From: Rhodobacteraceae bacterium EL53
GTDB lineage: Bacteria > Pseudomonadota > Alphaproteobacteria > Rhodobacterales > Rhodobacteraceae
Direction of reading: 5' to 3'
Length of the DNA: 64,000 nt
NCBI GenBank assembly: GCA_900313015.1
Contig: OMPR01000016.1
Span: forward strand, 1-64,000
Shown: in pieces, positions 55,079-64,000 of the stretch
Numbering within the stretch: position 1 is the first letter of the stretch
Layout of the letters: every line of letters begins with the position of its first letter
Program-made: the position numbers and the translations under genes
Notes under the pieces: generated by a model
What the model saw: only the letters and a program-made list of their open reading frames with translations
The model's database searches: none
Told to the model about the DNA's origin: nothing

Positions 55079-56575
55079 ATGGCAAAGACCAAGAAACAGC
55101 CCCGCCCCAAGGCCGCCGCGCCAAAAGGGTTCCGCGACTATTTCGGTTCCGAGGTCACGCAGCGCACCGAGATGCTGCAGCAAATCGCCGGGGTCTACCA
55201 TCGATACGGGTTTGATGCGCTTGAAAGCAGTGCCGTTGAAACGGTCGAAGCCTTGGGTAAATTCCTGCCCGATGTGGATCGCCCCAATGAGGGTGTGTTC
55301 GCATGGCAGGAATTCGACGAAAAAGACAACGGCGATTGGATGGCGCTGCGCTATGACCTGACTGCGCCTTTGGCCCGCGTCTATGCGCAACACCGCAATG
55401 ATCTGCCGACACCGTATCGCCGCTATGCGATGGGTCCGGTCTGGCGCAATGAAAAGCCGGGTCCGGGGCGTTATCGCCAGTTTTATCAGTGCGATGCAGA
55501 CACCGTCGGCACTGCGTCGATGGCCGCAGACGCTGAAATCTGCGCCATGCTCAGCGATACGCTGGAAACCGTCGGAATTCCGCGCGGCGACTATCTGGTG
55601 CGCGTCAACAACCGCAAAGTCATGAATGGCGTACTCGAAGTTATGGGCCTTGGCGATGACCAAGCCGCCCGCGACAACGTTCTGCGCACCATCGACAAGT
55701 TCGACAAAGTCGGTGAATCCGGCGTGCGCGAACTGCTGACCAAAGGACGACTGGACGCCTCTGGTGCCTATATCGATGGTGTGGGGCTCAGCGAAGATCA
55801 GGCCGAGCCTGTGATTGCTTTCCTCACCTCCAAAGCCGCAGATGCAGCCGGAACGCTGGCCAATCTGCGCGCGGCTGTCGGCGCGTCCAAAGCGGGCGCT
55901 GATGGCATCAACGAGCTGGAACAGATTGGTGAGTTGCTTGCCGCTGGCGGCTATGGCGCGGATCGCATCGAAATCGACCCTTCGGTCGTGCGCGGTCTCG
56001 GTTATTATACCGGCCCGGTTTACGAGGCTGAACTGACCTTTGAAATCTTCGACGAAAAGGGACGCAAACGCCAGTTCGGCTCGGTCGCAGGGGGCGGACG
56101 CTATGACGATCTGGTGAAACGCTTCACCGGTCAGGAAGTTCCTGCAACCGGCGTATCCATCGGCGTGGACCGCCTGTTGGCCGCCCTGCGCGAAAAGGGC
56201 CGTATCCAAGCCGTGGAAACCGGACCTGTCGTGGTCACCGTGATGGATCGCGCCCGCATGGCCGATTATCAGGCCATGGTGGCAGAGCTGCGCAACGCAG
56301 GCATTCGGGCCGAGGTTTACCTAGGCAATCCCAAGAATTTCGGCAACCAGCTGAAATACGCGGACAAACGCAATTCGCCCATCGCCGTGATCGAAGGCGG
56401 CGACGAAAAGGCCAATGGGGTGATCCAGATCAAGGATCTGATCCTAGGCGCTAAAATCGCCGAAAGCGCCACGCTTGAGGAATGGAAAGAACGGCCCAGC
56501 CAGTTCGAAGTGCCCCGCGATCAACTGGTCGCCAAGGTGCGCGAAATCTTCGCCACGCAGGACACACAGGACTGA
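55079..56575 (+). CDS. hisS: Histidyl-tRNA synthetase
   Basis: A 498-residue class II aminoacyl-tRNA synthetase that charges tRNA-His. Visible are motif 1 ([13 protein letters not shown]), motif 2 ([21 protein letters not shown]), the histidine-specific [11 protein letters not shown] and motif 3 ([12 protein letters not shown] ... GVSIGVDRL). The anticodon-binding domain is at the C-terminus. hisZ starts 3 bases after its stop. The hisS-hisZ-hisG order is common in Rhodobacterales. Confidence 0.96.
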   Translation: MAKTKKQPRPKAAAPKGFRDYFGSEVTQRTEMLQQIAGVYHRYGFDALESSAVETVEALGKFLPDVDRPNEGVFAWQEFDEKDNGDWMALRYDLTAPLARVYAQHRNDLPTPYRRYAMGPVWRNEKPGPGRYRQFYQCDADTVGTASMAADAEICAMLSDTLETVGIPRGDYLVRVNNRKVMNGVLEVMGLGDDQAARDNVLRTIDKFDKVGESGVRELLTKGRLDASGAYIDGVGLSEDQAEPVIAFLTSKAADAAGTLANLRAAVGASKAGADGINELEQIGELLAAGGYGADRIEIDPSVVRGLGYYTGPVYEAELTFEIFDEKGRKRQFGSVAGGGRYDDLVKRFTGQEVPATGVSIGVDRLLAALREKGRIQAVETGPVVVTVMDRARMADYQAMVAELRNAGIRAEVYLGNPKNFGNQLKYADKRNSPIAVIEGGDEKANGVIQIKDLILGAKIAESATLEEWKERPSQFEVPRDQLVAKVREIFATQDTQD

Positions 56576-56578
56576 CCC

Positions 56579-57667
56579 ATGCCAAATCGTTCTCAAATTC
56601 AGGCCCGCGCTGCGATGATGCGCGTGCGGTTCGAGGCAGCCGGGGCTCACGTCGTTGATCCCCCTCTGTTGCAACCCGCTGGCACCTTGCTGGACTTGTA
56701 CGGCGAAGACATCCGTGCGCGTGCTTATGTAACCACCGACGCCCTGCGCGGTGAGCAGATGATGCGCCCCGACTTCACCGTGCCCGTGGTGCAGATGCAC
56801 ATGCGCGACGGGGCTGAACCCGCGCGCTATACCTATTCCGGCGAAGTGTTCCGTCGTCAGGAACTCGACCCGGATCGGGCCAATGAATACGTGCAGGTCG
56901 GATACGAAGTATTCGATCGCGTCGATCCCGCCGCGGCCGATGCCGAGGTCTTCTCACTCTTTGCTTTGCAGGTCAGGGGCTTATCCCTGCGTGCTGCCAC
57001 GGGGGACATCGGTATTCTGATTGCCGCCGTTCAGGGTCTAAAAACCACGGATCGACGCAAGGCCGCGCTGATGCGTCATTTGTGGAAACCCCGTCGGTTC
57101 CGCGCACTGCTGGACCGGTTCGCCGGGCGCACCGCTGAACCCGTCAGCCGTCTGGCGCTGCTTGCAAATGCCGACCCGATGGGCTTTGACGCCCCGGTCA
57201 TAGGCAAACGCAGCGCCGCCGAAATCTCTGCCCGGATCGAAGCGCTGCGCGCCGATGCCGAGGTGGGACCGATTTCAGACAGTGAAATGGCAGGGCTCGA
57301 CAGTCTGCTTGCCGTGCGTGAAACCATGCCCTTTGCGTTGGAACAGCTGCGCGATATCGCGGTGGATCTCCCACAGATTTCGCCAGCTCTGAACCGGCTC
57401 GAAGCGCGTATCGCTGCCCTCGCGGCGCGGGGTGTAGATGTAGAACGCCTTGATTTTGAGGCCTCTTATGGCCGCACCTCTATGGAATACTACGACGGCT
57501 TCGTGTTTGGCTTTTATGCGGAACGCCGTCCTGATCTGCCTCCTATTGCCACCGGTGGTCGCTATGATGCGCTGACCCGAAAATTGGGCAATGGTGCCGA
57601 AATCCCTGCCGTCGGTGGCGTGCTGCGCCCCGATTTGATGCTCGAAATCGAAGAGGGTACCGCATGA
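56579..57667 (+). CDS. hisZ: HisZ, regulatory subunit of ATP phosphoribosyltransferase
   Basis: A 362-residue protein with a histidyl-tRNA synthetase-like catalytic core without the anticodon domain (RPDFTVPVVQMHM, RYTYSGEVFRRQ, FGFYAERR...GGRYDAL). HisZ forms a hetero-octamer with short HisG, allowing histidine feedback. The stop overlaps the hisG ATG (ATGA), so the two subunits are coupled, and the next gene is indeed the short form of HisG. Confidence 0.93.
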   Translation: MPNRSQIQARAAMMRVRFEAAGAHVVDPPLLQPAGTLLDLYGEDIRARAYVTTDALRGEQMMRPDFTVPVVQMHMRDGAEPARYTYSGEVFRRQELDPDRANEYVQVGYEVFDRVDPAAADAEVFSLFALQVRGLSLRAATGDIGILIAAVQGLKTTDRRKAALMRHLWKPRRFRALLDRFAGRTAEPVSRLALLANADPMGFDAPVIGKRSAAEISARIEALRADAEVGPISDSEMAGLDSLLAVRETMPFALEQLRDIAVDLPQISPALNRLEARIAALAARGVDVERLDFEASYGRTSMEYYDGFVFGFYAERRPDLPPIATGGRYDALTRKLGNGAEIPAVGGVLRPDLMLEIEEGTA

Positions 57668-58362
57668 GCCTGAAGCTGGGTGTGCCCTCCAAAGGGCGTC
57701 TGATGGAAAAAACCTTCTCTTGGTTCGAAAAGCGCGGCGTCACCCTGACACGCACCGGATCTGATCGGGAATATTCCGGCAAAGTCGAAGGCATCGATGA
57801 TGTGTCTCTGGTGTTACTCTCCGCTGGTGAAATCCCGCGAGAACTGGCCGCAGGCCGGATTCATATGGGGGTCACGGGAACGGATCTGGTGCACGAAAAG
57901 CTGCCGCGTTGGGAACAGCAACTCGAAGAAATCGCGCAGCTGGGTTTTGGTCAGGCAGACCTGATCATCGCGGTTCCGGCCTGTTGGGCTGATGTTGAAA
58001 CACTGGATGATTTGGATGCCGCCGCCGCCGCCTTTCGGGACGCGCACGGCCACCGGATGCGCTTTGCCACCAAATACCATCGTTTGGTTCGCGAATTTCT
58101 GACTGAAAGCGGAGTTGCTGATTTCGCGCTGGTCGATAGCCAGGGCGCCACTGAAGGCACCGTTAAGAATGAAACCGCCGAAGGCATCGCCGATATCACA
58201 TCTACGGGGGAAACCCTGCGGGCCAACCACCTTAAAATCCTGTCAGATGGGTTGATCCTGCGGTCGCAGGCAACGCTCTGGCGCAGCCGCGTGGCCAACT
58301 ATTCGCCTGCGGAAAAGGCAACTCTCAACGCCCTGATCGAGAAGTTCGACAGCGCAAGGTAA
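57664..58362 (+). CDS. hisG: HisG, ATP phosphoribosyltransferase (short form)
   Basis: A 232-residue catalytic subunit of the first step of histidine synthesis. It has the family opening LKLGVPSKGRLMEKT, the LVLLSAGEIPRELAAGRIHMG region and the phosphoribosyl-diphosphate loop ADFALVDSQGATEGT with the GT pair. It lacks the C-terminal ACT-like regulatory domain of the long form, consistent with the HisZ gene just upstream. Confidence 0.95.
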   Translation: MSLKLGVPSKGRLMEKTFSWFEKRGVTLTRTGSDREYSGKVEGIDDVSLVLLSAGEIPRELAAGRIHMGVTGTDLVHEKLPRWEQQLEEIAQLGFGQADLIIAVPACWADVETLDDLDAAAAAFRDAHGHRMRFATKYHRLVREFLTESGVADFALVDSQGATEGTVKNETAEGIADITSTGETLRANHLKILSDGLILRSQATLWRSRVANYSPAEKATLNALIEKFDSAR

Positions 58363-58449
58363 AGCACAAATGGGGTGAATGGACACCGTTCACCTCATGC
58401 CTATGTGCTTGACACATCCAACTCACCTACTGGATCTGAGGTGCGCAGG

Positions 58450-58626
58450 TTAGGTTTTGTCGCGCGCCGCTTTTTCTTCTTTGGTAAGCTTGTTGTTCCA
58501 AACATTCTTACTCAACCCCAATTCGGGTTTAGGCGGCTTGGTCTTGCCCACGCTGACTTTCCCGCCTTTGTTCAGGAATTCCTGAATGAGGGCGTCGTCC
58601 GTGGTTTCTTTGGGAACATGTTTCAT
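58450..58626 (-). CDS. Small conserved hypothetical protein
   Basis: A 58-residue basic protein (MKHVPKETTDDALIQEFL...; ends NNKLTKEEKAARDKT). No membrane segment or known domain. It looks genuine from its amino acid make-up and lack of Cys, and seems familiar from other roseobacter genomes. I placed the start at 58626; an in-frame start 30 bases earlier (58656) is possible. It lies alone between hisG and a DUF1489 gene. Function unknown. Confidence 0.65.
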   Translation of the reverse strand: MKHVPKETTDDALIQEFLNKGGKVSVGKTKPPKPELGLSKNVWNNKLTKEEKAARDKT

Positions 58627-58915
58627 TTGGTCAATCCTGTTTTGATGAATGCGCACCTGTCACGCGTCTCGCAGGTCTAGGGAAACCTTAGAGAACAATT
58701 TGGTAAGCTCAACCCAGAACGACGGTTGCGGCTCTCTGGGCATGCATTCTTTATGAATTGTTAAGGGCAGCAGCGTTCGCTCTGTCTACGCAGGGTGTTT
58801 GGGCAAAAAGGGGGGCACGCAAGGTGCACGAGGGCACCCGCCCCATCGCTCTGTTTTTTAGGGCGTTAACCCGCGATTCGCGGATCTGACGGATTTTTGT
58901 TGCGCAGGTGTTGCG

Positions 58916-59347
58916 CTAAAGCACCCCAATTTCAGCCAGCGCCCGGTTTAGATCATCTGGAATAATGTCGTCCTGCTCGCGTCCTTTGGGCAGATCCGGT
59001 GGTGCGTCCTCAGACTTAAGGTACCGCCAGCCTTGAAACGGGCGTTTTAACGCTGATTGGGTGCGGTGCAATTCCGGGTCCAGAACAATGGCACAACGTC
59101 GGATCCCATCACTGCCAAAAACCTCATCCATTCGCAAGATTTTCTGGCGGCACTGGATCACACCCTTGATCACCCAATAGATTGATCCGCCACTCAGAAT
59201 TTCCGCTTCACGCTTGGGCCACATGCGGGTGACATGACGCGGCAACCCGTCTTCGGTCTGGGCCACTTTGGTGCGGTGCCAGTCCTCTAGCGATTCAACA
59301 CTTTCCGTTCCCACGGATAGCTTGATGAGGTTTACATACTTATCCAC
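58916..59347 (-). CDS. DUF1489 family protein
   Basis: A 143-residue protein of the alphaproteobacterial DUF1489 family, recognised from NLIKLSVGTESVESLEDW near the start, PRHVTRMWPKR, YWVIKGVIQCRQKIL and RPFQGWRYL. The function is unknown; the RQ-rich segment and conserved basic residues suggest nucleic acid or nucleotide contact but this is a guess. It is divergent from nrdJ. Upstream of its start the sequence is AT-rich with the NrdR-like box near 59450, which could serve both genes. Confidence 0.85.
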   Translation of the reverse strand: MDKYVNLIKLSVGTESVESLEDWHRTKVAQTEDGLPRHVTRMWPKREAEILSGGSIYWVIKGVIQCRQKILRMDEVFGSDGIRRCAIVLDPELHRTQSALKRPFQGWRYLKSEDAPPDLPKGREQDDIIPDDLNRALAEIGVL

Positions 59348-59449
59348 ACATCATCCCCAGAGTCGTCCTCAGGCTTCAAAGCATATACGCTAACGCAGTT
59401 GTTGGGAATGACAAGGTCTTGTGGTATGTTGAGTTAAAATCGACATTCA

Positions 59450-59465
59450 CCACTAATTGTAGTGT
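59450..59465. promoter_or_regulatory. NrdR-box-like palindrome upstream of nrdJ
   Basis: CCACTAATTGTAGTGT contains the perfect arms CACTA and TAGTG around ATTG. It matches the NrdR consensus (ACACTATATCTAGTGT type) at 12 of 16 positions and lies 61 bases before the nrdJ ATG. NrdR represses ribonucleotide reductase genes and normally binds two boxes; I see only one clear copy. Confidence 0.55.
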
Positions 59466-59525
59466 TGTGATTTGAGCGAAAATCATTGTAACTCAGCCAC
59501 TCTAACACCACGAGGGATTCGATCT

Positions 59526-61808
59526 ATGAGCCGTTTTGCTGCCCCCATCGCCGAGCAGATTTGGGACATGAAATACCGTTTCAAACAAGCCGACGGTTCG
59601 CCGATTGATGTCACTGTCGAAGACAGCTGGCGCCGGATCGCTCGCGATCTGGCCCGCGTCGAAAGTGACCCGGCCCATTGGGAAGAGCAGTTTTTTGGCG
59701 CCCTCGAAGATTTCAAATATTTGCCCGCGGGTCGTATCACCGCCGGGGCTGGGACTGCGCGTCAGGTGACCCTGTTTAACTGCTTTGTCATGGGGACCGT
59801 CCCTGACAGCATGGGCGGCATTTTCGACATGCTAAAAGAGGCGGCGCTGACCATGCAGCAGGGTGGCGGGATCGGGTATGATTTCTCGACCATCCGCCCG
59901 CGTGGTGCTGACGTGCAGGGGGTTGCTGCTGACGCCTCTGGCCCGTTGTCCTTTATGGATGTTTGGGACGCCATGTGCCGCACAATCATGTCCGCCGGTT
60001 CGCGCCGGGGTGCGATGATGGCAACCATGCGCTGCGACCACCCTGATGTGCACGACTTCATCACAGCTAAATCCGATTCCGCCCGCTTACGCATGTTTAA
60101 CATGTCCGTGTTGATCACCGATGATTTCATGGATGCCGTAAAAGCCGATGGATCGTGGGAACTAGTCTTTGACGGCAAAGTGTATCACACGGTCCAAGCG
60201 GTGGATCTGTGGAACAAAATCATGCAGGCAACCTATGATTATGCCGAACCAGGCGTGATCTTTATTGATCGTATCAACAAAGCGAACAACCTCAGCTACG
60301 TCGAAACCATCGCTGCCACCAACCCATGTGGGGAACAGCCCTTGCCGCCTTATGGCGCATGTCTGTTGGGCTCGATCAACATGGCGCGTCTTGTGTCCAA
60401 CCCGTTCGAAGCGGACGCAGCCTTGAACCAAGAGGCCATGCAAGAGCTTGTTGCGACTGCCGTGCGCATGATGGACAATGTGGTTGATGCCTCCAAATTC
60501 CCTTTGCCTGAACAGGCTGCCGAGGCCCAAGCGAAACGCCGCATCGGCTTGGGTGTTACGGGGCTGGCTGATGCGCTCTTGATGTTGGGCCTGCGCTATG
60601 GGTCTGACGAGGCGGCGCGTCAAACCGAAGATTGGTTGCACGCGATCGCCCGCGCCGCTTATCTGGCGTCGGTGGATTTGGCTAAGGAAAAAGGGGCGTT
60701 CCCCTTGTTCGACGCAGATAAATATCTTGCCAGTGGCACCATGCAGGCGATGGACGAAGATGTACGCGACGCGATCCGGGAACATGGTATCCGAAACGCG
60801 CTGCTAACCTCAATTGCCCCCACAGGCACCATCTCGCTGTATGCGGGCAACGTCAGTTCTGGCATCGAGCCTGTGTTTGCTTACGCGTACACGCGAAAAG
60901 TATTACAAAAAGATGGCTCGCGCACTGAAGAAGAAGTTGTTGATTACGCTGTGCAAATGTGGCGCGATAAATTTGGCGACAAAGAGCTGCCAGATTACTT
61001 TGTAAATGCGCAAACCTTAGCCCCTGCGGCGCATGTCAAAATGCAGGCCGCAGCACAGAAATGGATCGACAGCTCGATTTCGAAAACGATTAACTGTCCT
61101 GAAGACATCTCGTTCGATGAGTTCAAAGACGTCTACATGCAGGCATGGGATCAAGGCTGTAAAGGTTGCACCACCTATCGCCCCAACGATGTGACGGGAT
61201 CTGTTTTGACCGTGTCGGAAAGCTCGGAAAAAGCACCGGGTGAAAGCTCAGATGCGCCGCACGAAGTAGATGGTGGCGAAGTAATCTATATGTCGGAACC
61301 ACTAGACCGCCCTCAGACGCTAGAAGGCAATACTTACAAGCTGAAATGGCCCGATAGTGAGCACGCGATTTACCTGACCATCAACGACATCATTATTGGT
61401 GGCCGCCGCCGTCCGTTCGAGGTGTTCATTAATTCTAAAAACATGGAGCACTATGCTTGGACTCTGGCATTAACGCGGATGATTTCTGCGGTGTTCCGCC
61501 GGGGTGGGGATGTGTCCTTTGTCGTTGAAGAGTTGAAAGCGGTGTTTGATCCACGCGGTGGGGCATGGGTACAGGGAAAATATATTCCGTCCATTCTGGC
61601 GGCGATTGGCGGCGTGATCGAAACACATCTGGTTGCGATCGGGTTCCTCGAAGGAGAGGGGTTGGGGCTTAAGTCCGACCCACAAGCGCAGGTCGTCAAC
61701 ACGGACACCAACCGCGGTAAAGCCTGCCCAAGTTGCGGTCAGTTCGACCTGCGAATGGTCGAAGGGTGCATGACTTGCGGAAGCTGCGGCCACTCCAAAT
61801 GCGGATAA
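59526..61808 (+). CDS. nrdJ: Adenosylcobalamin-dependent ribonucleotide reductase (class II)
   Basis: A 760-residue class II reductase making deoxynucleotides, independent of oxygen but needing vitamin B12. The catalytic signature NPCGEQPLPPYG includes the conserved Cys and Glu. The substrate loop FNCFVMGTVPDS and the RRGAMMATMRCDHPD region are typical. The C-terminus has CPSCGQFDLR and CMTCGSCGHSKCG, Cys-rich zinc/redox tail as in NrdJ of Rhodobacterales. ATG at 59526 (MSRFAAPIAEQIW); a longer frame starts at 59472. Single gene with a putative NrdR box upstream. Confidence 0.96.
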   Translation: MSRFAAPIAEQIWDMKYRFKQADGSPIDVTVEDSWRRIARDLARVESDPAHWEEQFFGALEDFKYLPAGRITAGAGTARQVTLFNCFVMGTVPDSMGGIFDMLKEAALTMQQGGGIGYDFSTIRPRGADVQGVAADASGPLSFMDVWDAMCRTIMSAGSRRGAMMATMRCDHPDVHDFITAKSDSARLRMFNMSVLITDDFMDAVKADGSWELVFDGKVYHTVQAVDLWNKIMQATYDYAEPGVIFIDRINKANNLSYVETIAATNPCGEQPLPPYGACLLGSINMARLVSNPFEADAALNQEAMQELVATAVRMMDNVVDASKFPLPEQAAEAQAKRRIGLGVTGLADALLMLGLRYGSDEAARQTEDWLHAIARAAYLASVDLAKEKGAFPLFDADKYLASGTMQAMDEDVRDAIREHGIRNALLTSIAPTGTISLYAGNVSSGIEPVFAYAYTRKVLQKDGSRTEEEVVDYAVQMWRDKFGDKELPDYFVNAQTLAPAAHVKMQAAAQKWIDSSISKTINCPEDISFDEFKDVYMQAWDQGCKGCTTYRPNDVTGSVLTVSESSEKAPGESSDAPHEVDGGEVIYMSEPLDRPQTLEGNTYKLKWPDSEHAIYLTINDIIIGGRRRPFEVFINSKNMEHYAWTLALTRMISAVFRRGGDVSFVVEELKAVFDPRGGAWVQGKYIPSILAAIGGVIETHLVAIGFLEGEGLGLKSDPQAQVVNTDTNRGKACPSCGQFDLRMVEGCMTCGSCGHSKCG

Positions 61809-61850
61809 GATGAAAGGTTGAGCCTGTTGTTGCAGTGGGCATATAGAACC

Positions 61851-61877
61851 CATATGGGCGATTTCGTCGCCCATATG
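61851..61877 (+). terminator. Perfect 11-bp hairpin downstream of nrdJ
   Basis: CATATGGGCGA and TCGCCCATATG are exact inverted repeats with a 5-base loop (TTTCG), 43 bases after the nrdJ stop. No T run follows, so it may stabilise the 3' end of the message or end transcription with help from Rho rather than act as a classical terminator. Confidence 0.55.
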
Positions 61878-62340
61878 CCAAGTGATTGTCGCCCATGGCT
61901 ACGTAATGTATTGAAATAAATCACTATAGTTGAGGCCCAAAATCTGGTGCTATCGACGATAGAGTGTGGCCGCCGGTTAATGACGAACTGCGTGAAATCC
62001 GGATCATGATGAGCATGGAATCGAACACGCTAAAATACGCCAACTACACCTGCTGACCAAGTAGCGACCGTCTCCCGAGCGGACAATTGCTCGGATCGCT
62101 TCCCATCAAATGGAATATTGTCATGACGAGAATGACGGATCCGCCTCTCGGGAATCTCTTCAGTTGATGGTCTCCAAAAGCATCTCTTTCTAAGGTCGAA
62201 TACGGCGCTGAATTGAAGACGTCACGTTGGAGAGTGCGGGGCAACAGTGCCGTTGCTGAGACTACTTAGACTTCGGTCGTTGTTGTCACTCTGTATCCAA
62301 CCCATAAGAATTTTTAGAAAAGACGATTTTGAGGTGCGAG
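61878..62340. other. Degenerate intergenic sequence
   Basis: No gene is supported in about 460 bases. A frame at 62044-62244 (minus) lacks any recognisable feature. The region 62010-62040 has a short T-arm-like string but does not fold into a tRNA. Confidence 0.35.
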
Positions 62341-62505
62341 ATGTCTCACGAACCGGATGACAAGTTAAAGAAATTAGCCGCTTCTGCAAGCTATACACCC
62401 GCTGGTCTGAAAGACCTTTTTGAAGGCTGGAACATTGTGGATTTCATGATGGTCGAGGTAGCCATTCGTCAAGCGCGTAATCCAGCAGAATGGCAAAAGT
62501 CATAG
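62341..62505 (+). CDS. Small hypothetical protein, 54 residues
   Basis: A frame from ATG 62341 to TAG 62503-62505 encodes MSHEPDDKLKKLAASASY..., ending in RNPAEWQKS. The amino acid mix is protein-like and GAGG lies 8 bases upstream. No domain, signal or membrane segment is seen. It may be a small stand-alone gene or the first part of one broken by the degraded sequence that follows. Confidence 0.4.
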   Translation: MSHEPDDKLKKLAASASYTPAGLKDLFEGWNIVDFMMVEVAIRQARNPAEWQKS

Positions 62506-63231
62506 GATGCAGATTTGGGAAAACGCATCCTTGAGGCCTGGGAATACTCAGGGTTTTCGTGCCTGAGAAGGGCCGCCACTGTGCTGCGTCGATTGCTTCT
62601 CATTACCGAACAGTCGGAATTCAAGCTGAGTAGGAAGTGCTCCAGCTGCCCTTGGAGCGGCCTGAGGGAAGAGGATCGCCGAGTACCTGATTGGTTTGGA
62701 TGACAAACCGTTGGTCGCTGCTGAGGAGGTGAAACCTTGCTTTCCGGACGCAAGTCAGGTGATCGATGGGCTTTTGGCTGAGATGCGCCGAGGCTTATAC
62801 AGAAGATGGGTGTCAAGCTTGGTCTAGCCCAGCTCATATTCAGGACTTGTAGCAAAGCGTTGATACAGTTGTGCTTGGGATTGCTGCCAGACGCAATTGT
62901 ACCGAAGTGGGCGTTGGCTTCATGTGGCTGGGAAAGCAACTCTGGACCTTTCCCAAGCTAGTTTCACTTGTTTGGGCCGTATCAGGTATACCTTATGGTG
63001 TTTGCTGGGTGCTGGGCTTCAAGTGATTGTATTTGAATCGAAAACAGACTGAACAAATTCGGGGGGCGAGTAAATTCCGCCTTTTCGTTGGTTCGGGGAA
63101 CTGTCGACATGAGACGAAGTGAGGCGTTAAGAACACGGCCTAAAAGCTTGGAAACAATTGGCTTCCTTTCAGCAAACTGTTTTGTTAACTTGGCGGTAAT
63201 AAAAAAATAAAGATGGCAGGCATACGGGCAG
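62506..63231. other. Probable gene remnants, then promoter of the Hint-domain gene
   Basis: A plus-strand stretch about 62675-62820 reads AEYLIGLDDKPLVAAEEVK and onward to a stop in one frame, but has no start. A different frame is open just upstream (62515-62703). Together they look like a frameshifted relic of unknown identity. The rest to 63231 is AT-rich and should hold the promoter of the next gene. Confidence 0.3.
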
Positions 63232-64000
63232 ATGAAGACGGGCTTTCGTGGCACGTTCGTCATTTCCTGGGCGCAAACAGATCTAGATGGCCTTGAGGCC
63301 GCCCCTTTGGAGTCACTCACTGCGGGGGCAGTATGGTCATGGCACGGGGAACCCGTGTGTGTAGAGGGCCCGGCAGGGCTGTTGCGTTTGGATCAGGCGG
63401 ACGGTGAAGATACGTTACGGAAAAAGGCGGCGCGCAAAGTGCGCCGGCTGGTTGGTGCGGCAGTTCAAAACCGGACAGATGTGGATGCGATTGAGGTCGA
63501 TGATCCCCTGATGGACCAGAGTTTTGTCGTAACCAATGGGGCGCAAAGCTATACAGTGACAGTGATAGAGGTGGCAAACGGCGGCACGCGTTTGCTGATG
63601 TTCCTCGATCATATGCCACCTCGGGATACGGATCTCTGGGTGGTTCATCACTCATTGACAGGTGCGGATCGTGGGCATGATGCCCTTGGTGAAGGTGGAG
63701 TGATCTGCTTTACGCCGGGAACGCGCATATCCACACCGACGGGACCGCGATTGGTCGAAGACTTGCGCGAAGGCGATAAGGTACAGACGCGGGATAGCGG
63801 CCCTCAGCAAATACAATGGATTGGGAATCGCCGAATGACGGGGGCACGCTTGTTTGTCATGCCCAAGTTGCGACCGATCCGTATTCGGGCGGGGGCGCTT
63901 GGCATTGACCGCCCTGATGCTGAGCTGTTGGTTTCTCCGGCGCATAGAATGCTGTTGCGTGGGGCTGCCGCGCAGGCCCTTTTCAATACGCCCGAAGTTT
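63232..64000 (+). CDS. Hint-domain protein (partial, runs off the window)
   Basis: An open frame from ATG 63232 to the right edge, 256 codons so far, with no stop. The first ~150 residues are of unknown fold (SWHGEPVCVEGPAG, MDQSFVVTNGAQSYTVTVIEV). From about residue 158 begins a Hint (hedgehog/intein) domain: CFTPGTRISTPTGPRLVEDL with the nucleophile Cys at the start, then GDKVQTRDSG, QWIGNRRM and, near the edge, VSPAHRMLL with the conserved His. Hint proteins with this FTPGT block are abundant in Rhodobacterales and often linked to surface or RTX-type proteins. Start by best frame; ribosome site weak. Confidence 0.8.
   Translation, partial: MKTGFRGTFVISWAQTDLDGLEAAPLESLTAGAVWSWHGEPVCVEGPAGLLRLDQADGEDTLRKKAARKVRRLVGAAVQNRTDVDAIEVDDPLMDQSFVVTNGAQSYTVTVIEVANGGTRLLMFLDHMPPRDTDLWVVHHSLTGADRGHDALGEGGVICFTPGTRISTPTGPRLVEDLREGDKVQTRDSGPQQIQWIGNRRMTGARLFVMPKLRPIRIRAGALGIDRPDAELLVSPAHRMLLRGAAAQALFNTPEV

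Noticed and set aside
54977-56209. 410-codon minus-strand frame opposite hisS
   Set aside because: Antisense to hisS, which has all class II synthetase motifs; no recognisable domain in the shadow.
62010-62060. Possible degraded tRNA (string resembling a T-arm) on the minus strand
   Set aside because: The T-stem does not pair with a 7-base loop and no D-arm or anticodon arm can be drawn.

Overview
The window looks like the chromosome of a marine alphaproteobacterium of the Rhodobacterales (roseobacter group). This rests on gene content and protein flavour: a napEFDABC operon, a hisS-hisZ-hisG cluster with short HisG, B12-dependent NrdJ, an xdhABC operon joined to a BMP-type purine ABC importer, a GcvT-fused dimethylglycine/sarcosine-type dehydrogenase, DUF1489, and Hint-domain and RTX proteins. 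Placement is by recognition only; no search was run.

Layout. 1-372: end of a defective IS5-type insertion sequence. 563-6139 (minus): a secreted VWA protein and the periplasmic nitrate reductase operon napEFDABC. 7142-13036: an envelope/polysaccharide block made of a porin-like beta-barrel, a BcsB-like anchored protein and a processive GT2 synthase (plus strand), with a UDP-sulfoquinovose-synthase-like enzyme meeting them tail to tail. 13037-14140: remnants, including a broken metallo-beta-lactamase-fold gene.

14144-25732 is the unusual part: a nested array of small integrative elements at the 3' end of a tRNA-Gln gene (25658-25732, minus). Three copies of the tRNA-end core (TCCTACCACCCCAGCCA) occur at 14153, 22561 and 25658. 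Each has a pair of ATGCCCC boxes 12 bp apart placed about 50 bp from the core, and the middle site has such pairs on both sides, like a complete attP. Next to the cores lie copies of one leader and pieces of one replication-like gene: two N-terminal fragments (14519, 23039) and one C-terminal piece (24650-25468) with motifs resembling a family A polymerase palm. The array carries a truncated tyrosine recombinase with two companion genes, a 1730-residue RTX protein, and an unrecognised 394-residue EF-hand/helical protein. The last two look like cargo.

26049-39819: housekeeping and accessory metabolism, comprising haloalkane dehalogenase, SH3-like protein, 2-hydroxyacid dehydrogenase, gamma-glutamyltransferase, D-lactate-type FAD dehydrogenase, a DMGDH/GcvT fusion, AhpD-like protein, a DUF938/amine oxidoreductase/aldo-keto reductase operon, and a DUF3302/HlyD pair. 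39954-49278 (minus): one tightly packed run xdhA-xdhB-xdhC-ATPase-permease-permease-BMP that should import purines or nucleosides and oxidise hypoxanthine/xanthine. 49703-61808: dnaE, a GST, slyX, an enoyl-CoA hydratase, hisS-hisZ-hisG, DUF1489 and nrdJ with a NrdR-box-like palindrome upstream. 61809-63231 is mostly degraded sequence, and a Hint-domain protein runs off the right edge.

The most promising leads for something undescribed are the tRNA-Gln element family (att architecture, polymerase-like gene, hexapeptide leader, cargo) and the GT2/BcsB/porin/SqdB-like block, which may make a sulfoquinovose-containing surface polymer.
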